A stretch of DNA of 64,000 nt, from positions 1 to 64,000 of the forward strand of contig CAJXUQ010000014.1 of the NCBI GenBank assembly GCA_913061145.1, written 5' to 3'. The notes below the pieces were generated by a model. That model did no database searches. It was given only the letters and a program-made list of their open reading frames with translations, and had not been told where the DNA came from. Both the position numbers and the translations under genes were made by a program. This document shows positions 1 through 6,871 of the stretch, one piece after another. The first letter of the stretch is position 1; every line of letters starts with the position of its first letter. The stretch is from an uncultured Haliea sp. (GTDB lineage Bacteria; Pseudomonadota; Gammaproteobacteria; Pseudomonadales; Halieaceae).

Positions 1-70
1 AAAATTCGATGCAAATTTGGGGTGTTAGTGGGTCAATTTTGGATGCAATTCAACAATCGGCGACAAGTCC

Positions 71-883
71 GTGGCAAAGGTGGACACCGCAGACATTCTC
101 CAAATCCTGCAGCCGATGTGGACCTCCAAGACGGAAACAGCCAAGCGGGTCCAGGGACGCATCGAGAACATTCTCGACTACGCCCGATCCGTCGGGCTTA
201 GAGAGGGTGAAAACCCGGCCCGCTGGAAAGGCCACCTGTCGCACACACTACCCACGCCATCCAAGGTGACCAAGGTGCAGCACCAGCGAGCACTCCCCTA
301 TAAGGAGGCACCGGCCTTGGTAGCAGCCCTTGGGGGGCTGGACACCCATGCGTCCAGAGCACTGCGTCTCACCATCTACTGCGCCACCAGAACCAGCGAG
401 ACGCTGCAGGCAAGCTGGTCCGAGATAGACCTGGAGGCGAGGTTGTGGACAATTCCTGCCGAGAGGATGAAGGCCGGCAAGCCACACCGTATCCCGCTCA
501 CCGCCGATGCGGTTGAACTGCTCAGGCAGCAGGAGACCCTCAGGCGTGATGACTGGGTATTCCCAGGTCAGAAGCTGAAGCAATCCCTCTCCAATATGGC
601 CATGACCAATGTGCTGAAGCGCATCGACTGGCTCGATCGCACTACCGTGCACGGGCTACGCTCCACGTTTAGGGACTGGGTCGCCGATTGCACCACCTAC
701 CCTGATAGGCTCGCCGAAGTGGCTTTGGCACACCAGCTGGCAGACCGCGTGCAGGCTGCCTATAACCGTACCGATATGATGGACAAGCGCAGAGGAATGA
801 TGGAAGCCTGGGCTCAATTCCTGAAAGCCAAACCAGGGAAGGTGCTAACGCTACCGACCAGCGCGGCTGGGAGCATGCAATAA
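71..883 (+). pseudogene. 5'-truncated tyrosine integrase (P4/CP4-57 type)
   Basis: This is the remaining 270 residues of a site-specific tyrosine recombinase that would move the island. The catalytic set is all visible: Arg107 (in ATRTSE), His194 and Arg197 (HGLR), His221 (ALAH) and the nucleophile Tyr231 (AAYNR). The fragment begins in the second half of the core-binding domain (ADILQILQPMW, then genPARW). Family members are about 400 residues and start with a DUF4102 arm-binding domain, which is absent. The frame has a stop at 26-28, and recognisable similarity starts near base 53, so the first 130-150 residues are lost. GTG at 71 is only the first possible start. The product probably cannot bind arm sites, so I call it a remnant. 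The truncation is seen in the sequence; loss of function is inferred. Confidence 0.8.
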
Positions 884-979
884 CATCGGGAGGGTCTCGG
901 GTCTCATGTCGAGCAGCGAAGAGTTCTGCCCCACTAATTGCCTGTGATCCTTCAGGAAAAGGGCTCGGAGAATTAGAGT

Positions 980-1636
980 ATGTGGTCAGCTAGGACAATT
1001 GAGGAATGGGACGAAGCTGCCAAGGAGTCTCGGGAAGCACTACGGTTTGCGATTAGGCAAGCGGCCGAGGGGCGCGCGCTGGGACGCCGAGCGGACGAAT
1101 TCGCGCAACTAGCTGCTCTCGAACTAACTCGGTCCGGCTATGGGCATCTCAGGGCTCGTCATTTACCCAGCGAGCCCAATTACCTCGAAACCACCAGCAG
1201 AGTGCGGACGCAGCTGAAGGCACTATCCAGAACACTGGACAATATAGGTTTTGTTGAACGCTTCTCACTAAGCCCCAACCTAGATGAGATGCTCCAGCAA
1301 GCAAAAAACCTGAATCTTGTGCAGTCTCACCACACCGAAGAGCAGTGGCGACATGCGTTGCTTACCTGGACGGAGGTTGTCCAGGCTGTCGCCGCCGCTT
1401 GGGCGGCGGCCGAAGTCGAGCGGGCATCGTCAACTCCCATGACACGATCTCGAGACCAACGTTCGAGGTTTGTCGTAGGTATACTGGCACTGGCTTGGGA
1501 ACGAGTAACAGCAAGAACGCCATCTTGTAGTAACGAGCGCTCTCCTTTCTATAGAGTGGTAAGCGCTGCGTGGATTCACCTATGGCAGAAAGAGGACCCT
1601 CCAAGCCCAGGCACCGTCCGCAAAATTATGGAGTAG
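980..1636 (+). CDS. hypothetical island protein, 218 aa
   Basis: I do not recognise this protein. ATG at 980 has GGAG nine bases upstream. The N-terminal 50 residues are charged and probably helical (EEWDEAAKESREAL), and the middle is Ala/Trp-rich (AVAAAWAAAEVERA). I see no signal peptide or membrane segment. It lies between the integrase remnant and the AlpA-type regulator on the same strand, where satellite-like islands often carry accessory genes. Base composition is lower in GC than the chromosomal genes to the right, in line with transfer. No function can be assigned. Confidence 0.6.
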   Translation: MWSARTIEEWDEAAKESREALRFAIRQAAEGRALGRRADEFAQLAALELTRSGYGHLRARHLPSEPNYLETTSRVRTQLKALSRTLDNIGFVERFSLSPNLDEMLQQAKNLNLVQSHHTEEQWRHALLTWTEVVQAVAAAWAAAEVERASSTPMTRSRDQRSRFVVGILALAWERVTARTPSCSNERSPFYRVVSAAWIHLWQKEDPPSPGTVRKIME

Positions 1637-1664
1637 CCCTACCAACGCCACCGCTTTCCTATTA

Positions 1665-1699
1665 CTCAAAACAGACATAAAACTTCAATCCGTTTTGAG
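1665..1699. promoter_or_regulatory. inverted repeat upstream of alpA
   Basis: CTCAAAAC at 1665-1672 and its exact complement GTTTTGAG at 1692-1699 are separated by 19 bases in the AT-rich stretch before the AlpA-type gene. The arrangement could be an operator or a weak transcript hairpin. There is no T-run, so a terminator is unlikely. No experiment or known consensus supports a specific regulator. Confidence 0.35.
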
Positions 1700-1763
1700 C
1701 CTTTAACTTAGCCCCTTGCGCCTACTATCCCCTCCAAGCACCAAGCGTTTTAGGAGGAGCACG

Positions 1764-1976
1764 ATGGCAAGCAAAGCAACCACCGCTGACCACATGGCCA
1801 GCACAGATCCACTACTTACCTCATCGGCTGTCCGTCAGGAGCTCGGCGGAATAGCGGAGGTAACACTATGGCGTTGGATTCAGCAAGGCGTTATGCCAGC
1901 CCCGATCTACATAACCAATCGTCGTTACTGGCGGCGGAGCGTGATCGAGGAACTGAAAAGTGGCAGCTCCCCGTGA
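1764..1976 (+). CDS. AlpA-family regulator / excisionase-like protein
   Basis: A small (70 aa) winged-helix MerR/AlpA-type DNA-binding protein. Such proteins activate integrase expression or act as excision factors in P4-like islands. The helix-turn-helix region is visible as SAVRQELGGIAEVTLWRWIQ, followed by the typical wing text MPAPIYI, NRRYWRR and then a short C-terminal helix (VIEELK). The start is ATG 1764, because GGAGGAG lies at 1753-1759 directly upstream; longer frames beginning at 1716 lack such a site. It sits between the unknown gene and the primase, the usual place for alpA next to a replication module. Confidence 0.8.
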   Translation: MASKATTADHMASTDPLLTSSAVRQELGGIAEVTLWRWIQQGVMPAPIYITNRRYWRRSVIEELKSGSSP

Positions 1977-2010
1977 TTAGATTCTTGGGAAACCCTTAAA
2001 AAAAACAACA

Positions 2011-2038
2011 AAAAAAACGCCAGCGGGCCAGCTGGCGT
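2011..2038 (-). terminator. intrinsic terminator, minus-strand orientation
   Basis: ACGCCAGC at 2017-2024 pairs with GCTGGCGT at 2031-2038 around a six-base loop. The run of A on its left side (2011-2017, with more A at 1998-2010) reads as a T-run on the minus strand, so the element would end leftward transcription. There is no T-run for rightward transcription. No leftward gene is evident nearby, so what it stops is unclear. Confidence 0.55.
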
Positions 2039-2071
2039 CAGATTGAATGTCCCGCAAAGGAGGACGTAGGA

Positions 2072-4552
2072 ATGTTAGCAGAAAGCAGCACGAAAGGCTT
2101 CACCCCGCAAGATCCGCTACCCGAAAAATGTAGAGATGCCGCCCTTTGGTGGCTCGAGTTTGGGCTCCAGGTCGCGCCCATGGATCGGGAGACGAAACAT
2201 ACGCGGCTGCGATGGCAGCCATGGCTGGATAGGTTGAACAGCGGGGGCCATTCGGCGATCAATGCCGAATTCCGCCAGACGGATGAGCTATGTGCCATCG
2301 TGGACGACACGCTCTTCATCCTTGATGCCGACGGCCCTGACGCTTTGGCCGCGCTGCATGAGATCGAGCAGAAGTTCGATACGCGTCCCAATTTGGTGGT
2401 TCAAACCCGGAAGGGTGAGCACCACTACTTCAAGCGGGCAGCCGGCACGTACGCCAGAGCGCGAGGCTACAGCACGGCGAACCACCCTGAGAGGATTGAC
2501 ATACGGACCGCCAGGAGCGGCACGGAAGGCCGGTCAGTTATCGTGCTGCCGCCATCGGCAGGCAAGCAGCTGAAGGTCAGGGACGCCGGCAACACCCACG
2601 AACTGATCGAGGTCGGACAGGACTTCATCGATGCCGTGTTCCAGCACAACGGAGAAATGCCGCCCCGTCCTCCAGGTCCGAAACAGGTCCAGGCAGCCCG
2701 ACGGATTGCCGGCGAGTCCGAGGCCGCGGAGATCTTGTCCTACATACCCGCAGACTGCGATTATCACGACTGGTTGAATGTGCTATTCGGTGTCCACAAC
2801 ATGTTCGAAGGCAGCGAAGCCGGGCTGTACCTAGTGGACAGGTGGAGTGCCGAGGGAGCCAACTATGCTGGCTTCGAAGAGATCGAGTACAAGTACGGCA
2901 CCATGCGCTCGGACGGGGGTGTGGCTTGGCCCAGTGTCTGCCACTTAGCATCCCTCCACGGTGCTGACCTTGCGGCTATCGCTCGTCACTATGATGCCGA
3001 GGGAAATCGGCTACCCGATTTTGTGGAGCTCCTGGACCTAGCCCTGCAATTCGATAAGGACACCCCGCCTGACCAACTAAAGGCTGTTCTGGCTGGTTGC
3101 GCCCGCCTGTCTGCACTTGAACAGACGAGAGTGTACAAGGCCCTGAAGACCGCTACAGGGCTACCTATTGGCGATCTGAAACGCGCAGTAGCAGAGATCA
3201 ATGCCGCTAGGGGTTATACGCCCGACCACCTCACCATGGCCCGGACCATAATCTCCCACATTGGCCTCGAGAACATCATCTCAGCAGAGGCCCATGTGTA
3301 TGCCTGGGACGGCGCCGGGCTTTGGCAGATCTTGGATGACCGCACGTTCAAGCAGATGGTGCAGACCCGCCTGCCCGACCAGGTTGAGGAGGTCTCAGCC
3401 GCGTTGGTGTCATCGGTCACCGACCTGGTGCGGACCGAGATCCATAAGGGCTCCCACCGCTTCAATGTCGGCGATCCCGAGATCATCAACTGCGCCAATG
3501 GCGAGGTAGAACTACAGGCCAACCGATGGGTGCTGGCCCCGCACCGCCGGGAGCACTACCGCACCACCCGGCTACCCGTGGTTTTTGACCCCAGTGCCGT
3601 TGCACCACGGTTCACGCAGTTCCTGAACGAGGTGTTTGAAGGAGACCCCGACGGAACGGACAAGGCAACTGTCCTAATGGAGATGGTCGGGTACACCCTG
3701 ATGGCCCACTGTCGACATGAGAAATTCGTCATTTTGGTGGGCGGCGGTGCTAACGGCAAATCGGTCCTACTGGCGGTGCTGGAAGCGCTGTGCGGCCCTG
3801 AAAATGTGGCTGGCGTCCAGCCATCGCAATTCGGCAACACGTTCCAACGCGCCCACCTACACAACAAGCTGGCGAACATCGTCACTGAGGTCAAACAGGG
3901 CGAGGTGATAGACGACGCCACCCTGAAGGGCATCGTCTCGGGAGAGGCGACCACGGTTGAGAAAAAGTTCTGTGACCCGTTCTTGATGCGCCCGTTTTCC
4001 ACCTGCTGGTTTGGAACCAACCACATGCCGCACACGCGGGACTTCAGCGACGCCCTGTTCCGCCGTGTCCTAGTGGTGCAGTTCAACCAGGTGTTCAAAC
4101 CAGATCAGGGCAACTGCGACCCGCTACTGAAGGACAAGCTGGTCGCTGAACTGCCCGGCATCCTAAATTTGGCTCTCAGAGCCTACCAGCGCGCCCTGGT
4201 AAACGGCTTCACGCAGCCAATGAGCTGCATTGAGGCCCGCAACCAGTGGCGCCTCGAGGCCGACCAGGTGGCTCAGTTCGTGGAGGACATGTGCCGGAGA
4301 ACCCCCGGCGCCGAGCTGGAATCGTCGACTCTCTATATGGCATTCAAGTCGTGGGCCAGGGACGCCGGCATTAACCGTCCTCTGGGAGTGAAATCATTCC
4401 GTAATCGCATGACCCTTCTCGGATTCGGGGAGCACCGACGCAAAAACGCGCGGATGGTGACCGGCATCACGCTGGAAGAGCCTAATGACGAGCTTCTTCC
4501 AATGGTGCGCGAGGTGACGGGAGTGACGGGTGCTCCCACATTCCGCGTATGA
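2072..4552 (+). CDS. P4-type primase-polymerase / D5-like helicase
   Basis: An 826-residue replication protein typical of integrative islands and phage satellites. The N-terminus is a Prim-Pol domain: the acidic pair in LDADG (Asp85, Asp87) and the His pair in GEHHYF (117-118) match its metal and nucleotide sites. A PriCT-like region follows at about 228-300 (DYHDWLNVLFGVHNM). From about 440 comes a D5_N/SF3 helicase with Walker A GGGANGKS (557-564), and a winged C-terminal segment ends the protein. The start is ATG 2072 with AAGGAGGA ten bases upstream. The protein should unwind and prime the island's DNA during replication after excision. The last codons (VTGVTGAPT) lie inside a long palindrome shared with the following intergenic DNA. 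Confidence 0.9.
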   Translation: MLAESSTKGFTPQDPLPEKCRDAALWWLEFGLQVAPMDRETKHTRLRWQPWLDRLNSGGHSAINAEFRQTDELCAIVDDTLFILDADGPDALAALHEIEQKFDTRPNLVVQTRKGEHHYFKRAAGTYARARGYSTANHPERIDIRTARSGTEGRSVIVLPPSAGKQLKVRDAGNTHELIEVGQDFIDAVFQHNGEMPPRPPGPKQVQAARRIAGESEAAEILSYIPADCDYHDWLNVLFGVHNMFEGSEAGLYLVDRWSAEGANYAGFEEIEYKYGTMRSDGGVAWPSVCHLASLHGADLAAIARHYDAEGNRLPDFVELLDLALQFDKDTPPDQLKAVLAGCARLSALEQTRVYKALKTATGLPIGDLKRAVAEINAARGYTPDHLTMARTIISHIGLENIISAEAHVYAWDGAGLWQILDDRTFKQMVQTRLPDQVEEVSAALVSSVTDLVRTEIHKGSHRFNVGDPEIINCANGEVELQANRWVLAPHRREHYRTTRLPVVFDPSAVAPRFTQFLNEVFEGDPDGTDKATVLMEMVGYTLMAHCRHEKFVILVGGGANGKSVLLAVLEALCGPENVAGVQPSQFGNTFQRAHLHNKLANIVTEVKQGEVIDDATLKGIVSGEATTVEKKFCDPFLMRPFSTCWFGTNHMPHTRDFSDALFRRVLVVQFNQVFKPDQGNCDPLLKDKLVAELPGILNLALRAYQRALVNGFTQPMSCIEARNQWRLEADQVAQFVEDMCRRTPGAELESSTLYMAFKSWARDAGINRPLGVKSFRNRMTLLGFGEHRRKNARMVTGITLEEPNDELLPMVREVTGVTGAPTFRV

Positions 4553-4624
4553 AAAAAAATATTTAGAGAAAATGTTTTTTTCTATACCCCGAAACATGTG
4601 GGAGCACCCGTCACTCCCGTCACC
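4513..4624. repeat. long palindrome spanning the primase stop codon
   Basis: Bases 4513-4541 and 4596-4624 are a perfect 29-bp inverted repeat. The pairing continues imperfectly inward to GAAAAAAA (4551-4558) opposite TTTTTTTC (4575-4582), leaving a loop of only about 16 bases. Each arm read outward-in carries the tandem block GTGACGGGAGTGACGGG. On the plus strand the arm encodes VTGVTGAPT at the primase C-terminus, and on the minus strand the other arm encodes the same peptide before its own stop. It could be a replication origin or iteron site for the primase, or a two-way transcription barrier. The structure is seen; the role is inferred. Confidence 0.85.
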
Positions 4625-4744
4625 CCTTTGGAGGGAACCCGCTCCCAACTCATGGCGCCACCAAACCAAGACCGCACCTCCGGGGCTGTGCCCGGCTGGG
4701 AGCGGAGACACTGGGTATCGACCCGCAAACTGTAGGAGAAGACA

Positions 4745-4948
4745 ATGATCGAGATGAAAGCAAAAATCGCCAAGGGGCTGTGGTGCCGTCTGTTTTGGGA
4801 TGGGGAAAAGATCATATGTGAATGGGATCCTGTACCTCCACAACGCTGGACGCGCCTGGTTAGGCGGAACTACGAGAACGCCCGTGATCAATTTCTGCAA
4901 GCCCTGGCTGAACATCTGAGCGGCGAAGTTTTGGTGATAGATCTATGA
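4745..4948 (+). CDS. small hypothetical island protein, 67 aa
   Basis: An unrecognised soluble protein rich in Trp, Arg and Lys (DPVPPQRWTRLVRRNYENARDQ). ATG 4745 is preceded by AGGAG at the correct distance (about eight bases), which supports translation. It follows the primase after the palindrome and reads the same way. There are no cysteine motifs, signal peptide or membrane segment. Confidence 0.6.
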   Translation: MIEMKAKIAKGLWCRLFWDGEKIICEWDPVPPQRWTRLVRRNYENARDQFLQALAEHLSGEVLVIDL

Positions 4949-5350
4949 CGCCAAGCCTACCCCGGCTCCCGCCCTGCGCCCGCTCCCCGGACCTCGACGG
5001 CCTCGGTTGGGCGCAGAAGCAGCCGAGACGCCGGCACCAGGACAGACGGAAACATCGGAGGACTCGCGCAAATTCGTGCCGGCGGGGCGACACCCCCACC
5101 CCCAACTTTAGATTTGCGTGAAGCTATAGGTTATCGGGCCTACACACCCGACAGAAAAAAAGGCCCGTCGTCCGACGCTGCTCGTACCCGCAGGCAGCCA
5201 CGCCAGTCGGCCGGACACTAGATCCAGCTGCATGTAAGCACGAAGAACCGGGCATAGATTCTTGTGTGGATTTTGTGGCGGTGTGTGCTAGCCTTTCTCC
5301 AAGCATCAAGAAGGGCTAACGCCCGCCAACCTGCCTCCCTGGGCAAGGTG
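4949..5350. other. non-coding stretch of the island
   Basis: About 400 bases without a convincing gene. The left half is GC-rich and the right half mixed. A small hairpin, TCGGG...CCCGA, lies at about 5134-5151, next to a run of A. No tRNA, repeat array or transposase fragment is visible. The last ~90 bases may belong to the transcribed leader of the next gene. Confidence 0.4.
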
Positions 5351-5437
5351 GTTCCCCAAAGGGGATGTGGCCGATATCGGCAACCAAGCAGGGCTCCTGC
5401 CTTTCTGATGCTGTCTTCAATACCCAAGGGGAGCATC
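5351..5437 (+). promoter_or_regulatory. hairpin-rich leader of the 5442 gene
   Basis: Four compact stems follow one another directly before a start codon: TCCCC/GGGGA (5353-5365), the 12-base palindrome at 5370-5381, GCAGG/CCTGC (5388-5400), and GATGCT (5407-5412) with AGCATC (5432-5437). The last stem overlaps the ribosome binding site AGGGGA at 5427-5432, so folding could block translation of the gene at 5442. P4-like elements use short structured RNAs (CI, C4) for immunity, and this may be one of that kind. Identity is not established. Confidence 0.4.
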
Positions 5438-5441
5438 GACC

Positions 5442-6095
5442 ATGATTGATTTCGACAGCACGTATCGCCCGGACACCTACTGGCCGGAATCTCTAACGCC
5501 CGAGCAGCGGATGAGCCGCATTAAAGGAGCGGAGCGCCAGGCCTATGCGCAGCTGATCTACCAAGAATATGGCTTCTCCGTGCTTGATGATTTTCTGGTG
5601 CGGGAATCCCTCCCTGACAATGAGCGCGAGGACTGGGGCGCCATTCACCCGGCAATGATGGGCGGCGAGTACCTCCCGGATCTGCTCCCCGACGAGGTCG
5701 AGATCTGCCGTCTCAGCCTGCGAAGCGTGACCGCAGACCAGATCAGTGTGCGCGCCCGACCGGATCCCGCCGGGGTCCGGTATCGGATCGTCGATGAGTA
5801 CGAGGAAATGGTCTACGTGACGCCATACGATACTTCTGAGCTGCCGCTTACCGCCTGGCAGCTATTGATGCTGATCCAGGACACCTACGTACGCAGTGAC
5901 CCTGAGGTGGGCGGAATCTTCAATGCTATCTTGACCGTCCAGAGTGATCACGCAAAAAACCGGGAGCAGATCCTCAGCTTCATCAAAGTGTCGTCTCCGC
6001 TTTATCCAGAACTAGACGCCCTCTACCGTGAGCTCGGCAACCGATGGTGTGACGAACACCTGGCCGAGGAGGAAGAGGAAGGGGAAGACCTATAG
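5442..6095 (+). CDS. hypothetical acidic island protein, 217 aa
   Basis: An unrecognised soluble protein. It is strongly acidic and ends in a glutamate-rich tail (HLAEEEEEGEDL). The middle contains beta-strand-like text (RYRIVDEYEEMVYVTPY). ATG 5442 follows AGGGGA with a spacing of nine bases. There is no catalytic signature, signal peptide or transmembrane helix. It lies between the replication genes and the CRISPR operon, a position typical of cargo. DNA-mimic or inhibitor roles are conceivable for so acidic a protein, but nothing shows this. Confidence 0.65.
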   Translation: MIDFDSTYRPDTYWPESLTPEQRMSRIKGAERQAYAQLIYQEYGFSVLDDFLVRESLPDNEREDWGAIHPAMMGGEYLPDLLPDEVEICRLSLRSVTADQISVRARPDPAGVRYRIVDEYEEMVYVTPYDTSELPLTAWQLLMLIQDTYVRSDPEVGGIFNAILTVQSDHAKNREQILSFIKVSSPLYPELDALYRELGNRWCDEHLAEEEEEGEDL

Positions 6096-6237
6096 CGGAT
6101 GTGATTCTTCTGAATAGATCTGCGCCAAAATTGCCAGCGGGGGCAGCAGAACACTCGGGTAGTAATCTGCCATAAGCAGCGCTTCCCTACTGGCTGGAAA
6201 AAGTTTTGATGAAAAGTCTACTTGGGAGGGATTCAAC

Positions 6238-6447
6238 ATGCCAAAAGTCTTAGTGACACTCCCTAACGGGCTGCGTGAGTGGGTCGGCGAGTTCGACACT
6301 CCAGAAGAGGGCGACGCCCACTACTGGAGGTTTTACGGGTACAAGCCGGGGCACATCATCGGGGTCACAGGAGCGAATAGTCGGGCTCAGTATCATCGCC
6401 CTCCTGAAGAAGCGCCGGAGACAGAACCGCAGCCAGAGGGGGAATAA
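6238..6447 (+). CDS. small hypothetical island protein, 69 aa
   Basis: An unrecognised small protein with a compact folded-looking N-terminal part (MPKVLVTLPNGLREW) and a disordered Pro/Glu-rich tail (PPEEAPETEPQPEGE). ATG 6238 has GGGAGGG about ten bases upstream. It is the last gene before the CRISPR-Cas operon and reads in the same direction, separated from cas3 by 424 bases. A link to the CRISPR system is not shown by the sequence. Confidence 0.55.
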   Translation: MPKVLVTLPNGLREWVGEFDTPEEGDAHYWRFYGYKPGHIIGVTGANSRAQYHRPPEEAPETEPQPEGE

Positions 6448-6871
6448 ACAGAAAAATAGCCGATCTAATAGGGCCACATAGATTTTTTAGACGCTTTCGA
6501 GCACAGAGCTGTGGAGATCACCTGTAGGAAAAAATCACGAACATCAGCTGTGTACGATAAAACAACGCCTTGTTGGTTTCCACTTAAGCCTGACCCGGGG
6601 CGGCTCAATTCTGGGCGGCGGCTAACACAAAGGCTTAGTATCTTGCCACAGCGGCAACATATATACCCACTTACATGCTTGAGGGTGAAGTGCTTCGTTA
6701 AATGACCGTATGCTTGAAAAGTCTACATGTCAAACATGGGAAGTTCCACCTGACCGGGGAGTTTTAATGAAGGCTACTGTAACATCGAGATCATATGGGA
6801 CGGCCACTAAAGGTTATGATTCCCCGGGACAGGGATAATCCAAAAATAATCGTGACGTAGGGGCCCTCAAA
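6448..6871. other. AT-richer region upstream of the cas operon
   Basis: This 424-base stretch must hold the cas operon promoter, but I cannot place one with confidence; TATGAT at 6815-6820 is a possible -10 box without a good -35. The 12-mer TGAAAAGTCTAC (6715-6726) is an exact copy of bases 6210-6221 before the previous gene. No CRISPR-repeat fragment or mini-array is visible here. Confidence 0.4.

Noticed and set aside
4394..4915. A 173-codon minus-strand frame crossing the palindrome
   Set aside because: It overlaps the primase end and the small gene at 4745, and has no ribosome site or family similarity. The VTGVTG peptide on that strand is explained by the inverted repeat.
4745..6447. 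Naming the small island proteins as anti-CRISPRs
   Set aside because: Position and acidity alone are not evidence, and no known anti-CRISPR or Aca motif is visible.
6448..6871. Possible CreR-type mini-crRNA controlling the cas operon
   Set aside because: No fragment of the CRISPR repeat (GATTGAAAC or the GC-rich stem) is present in this gap.
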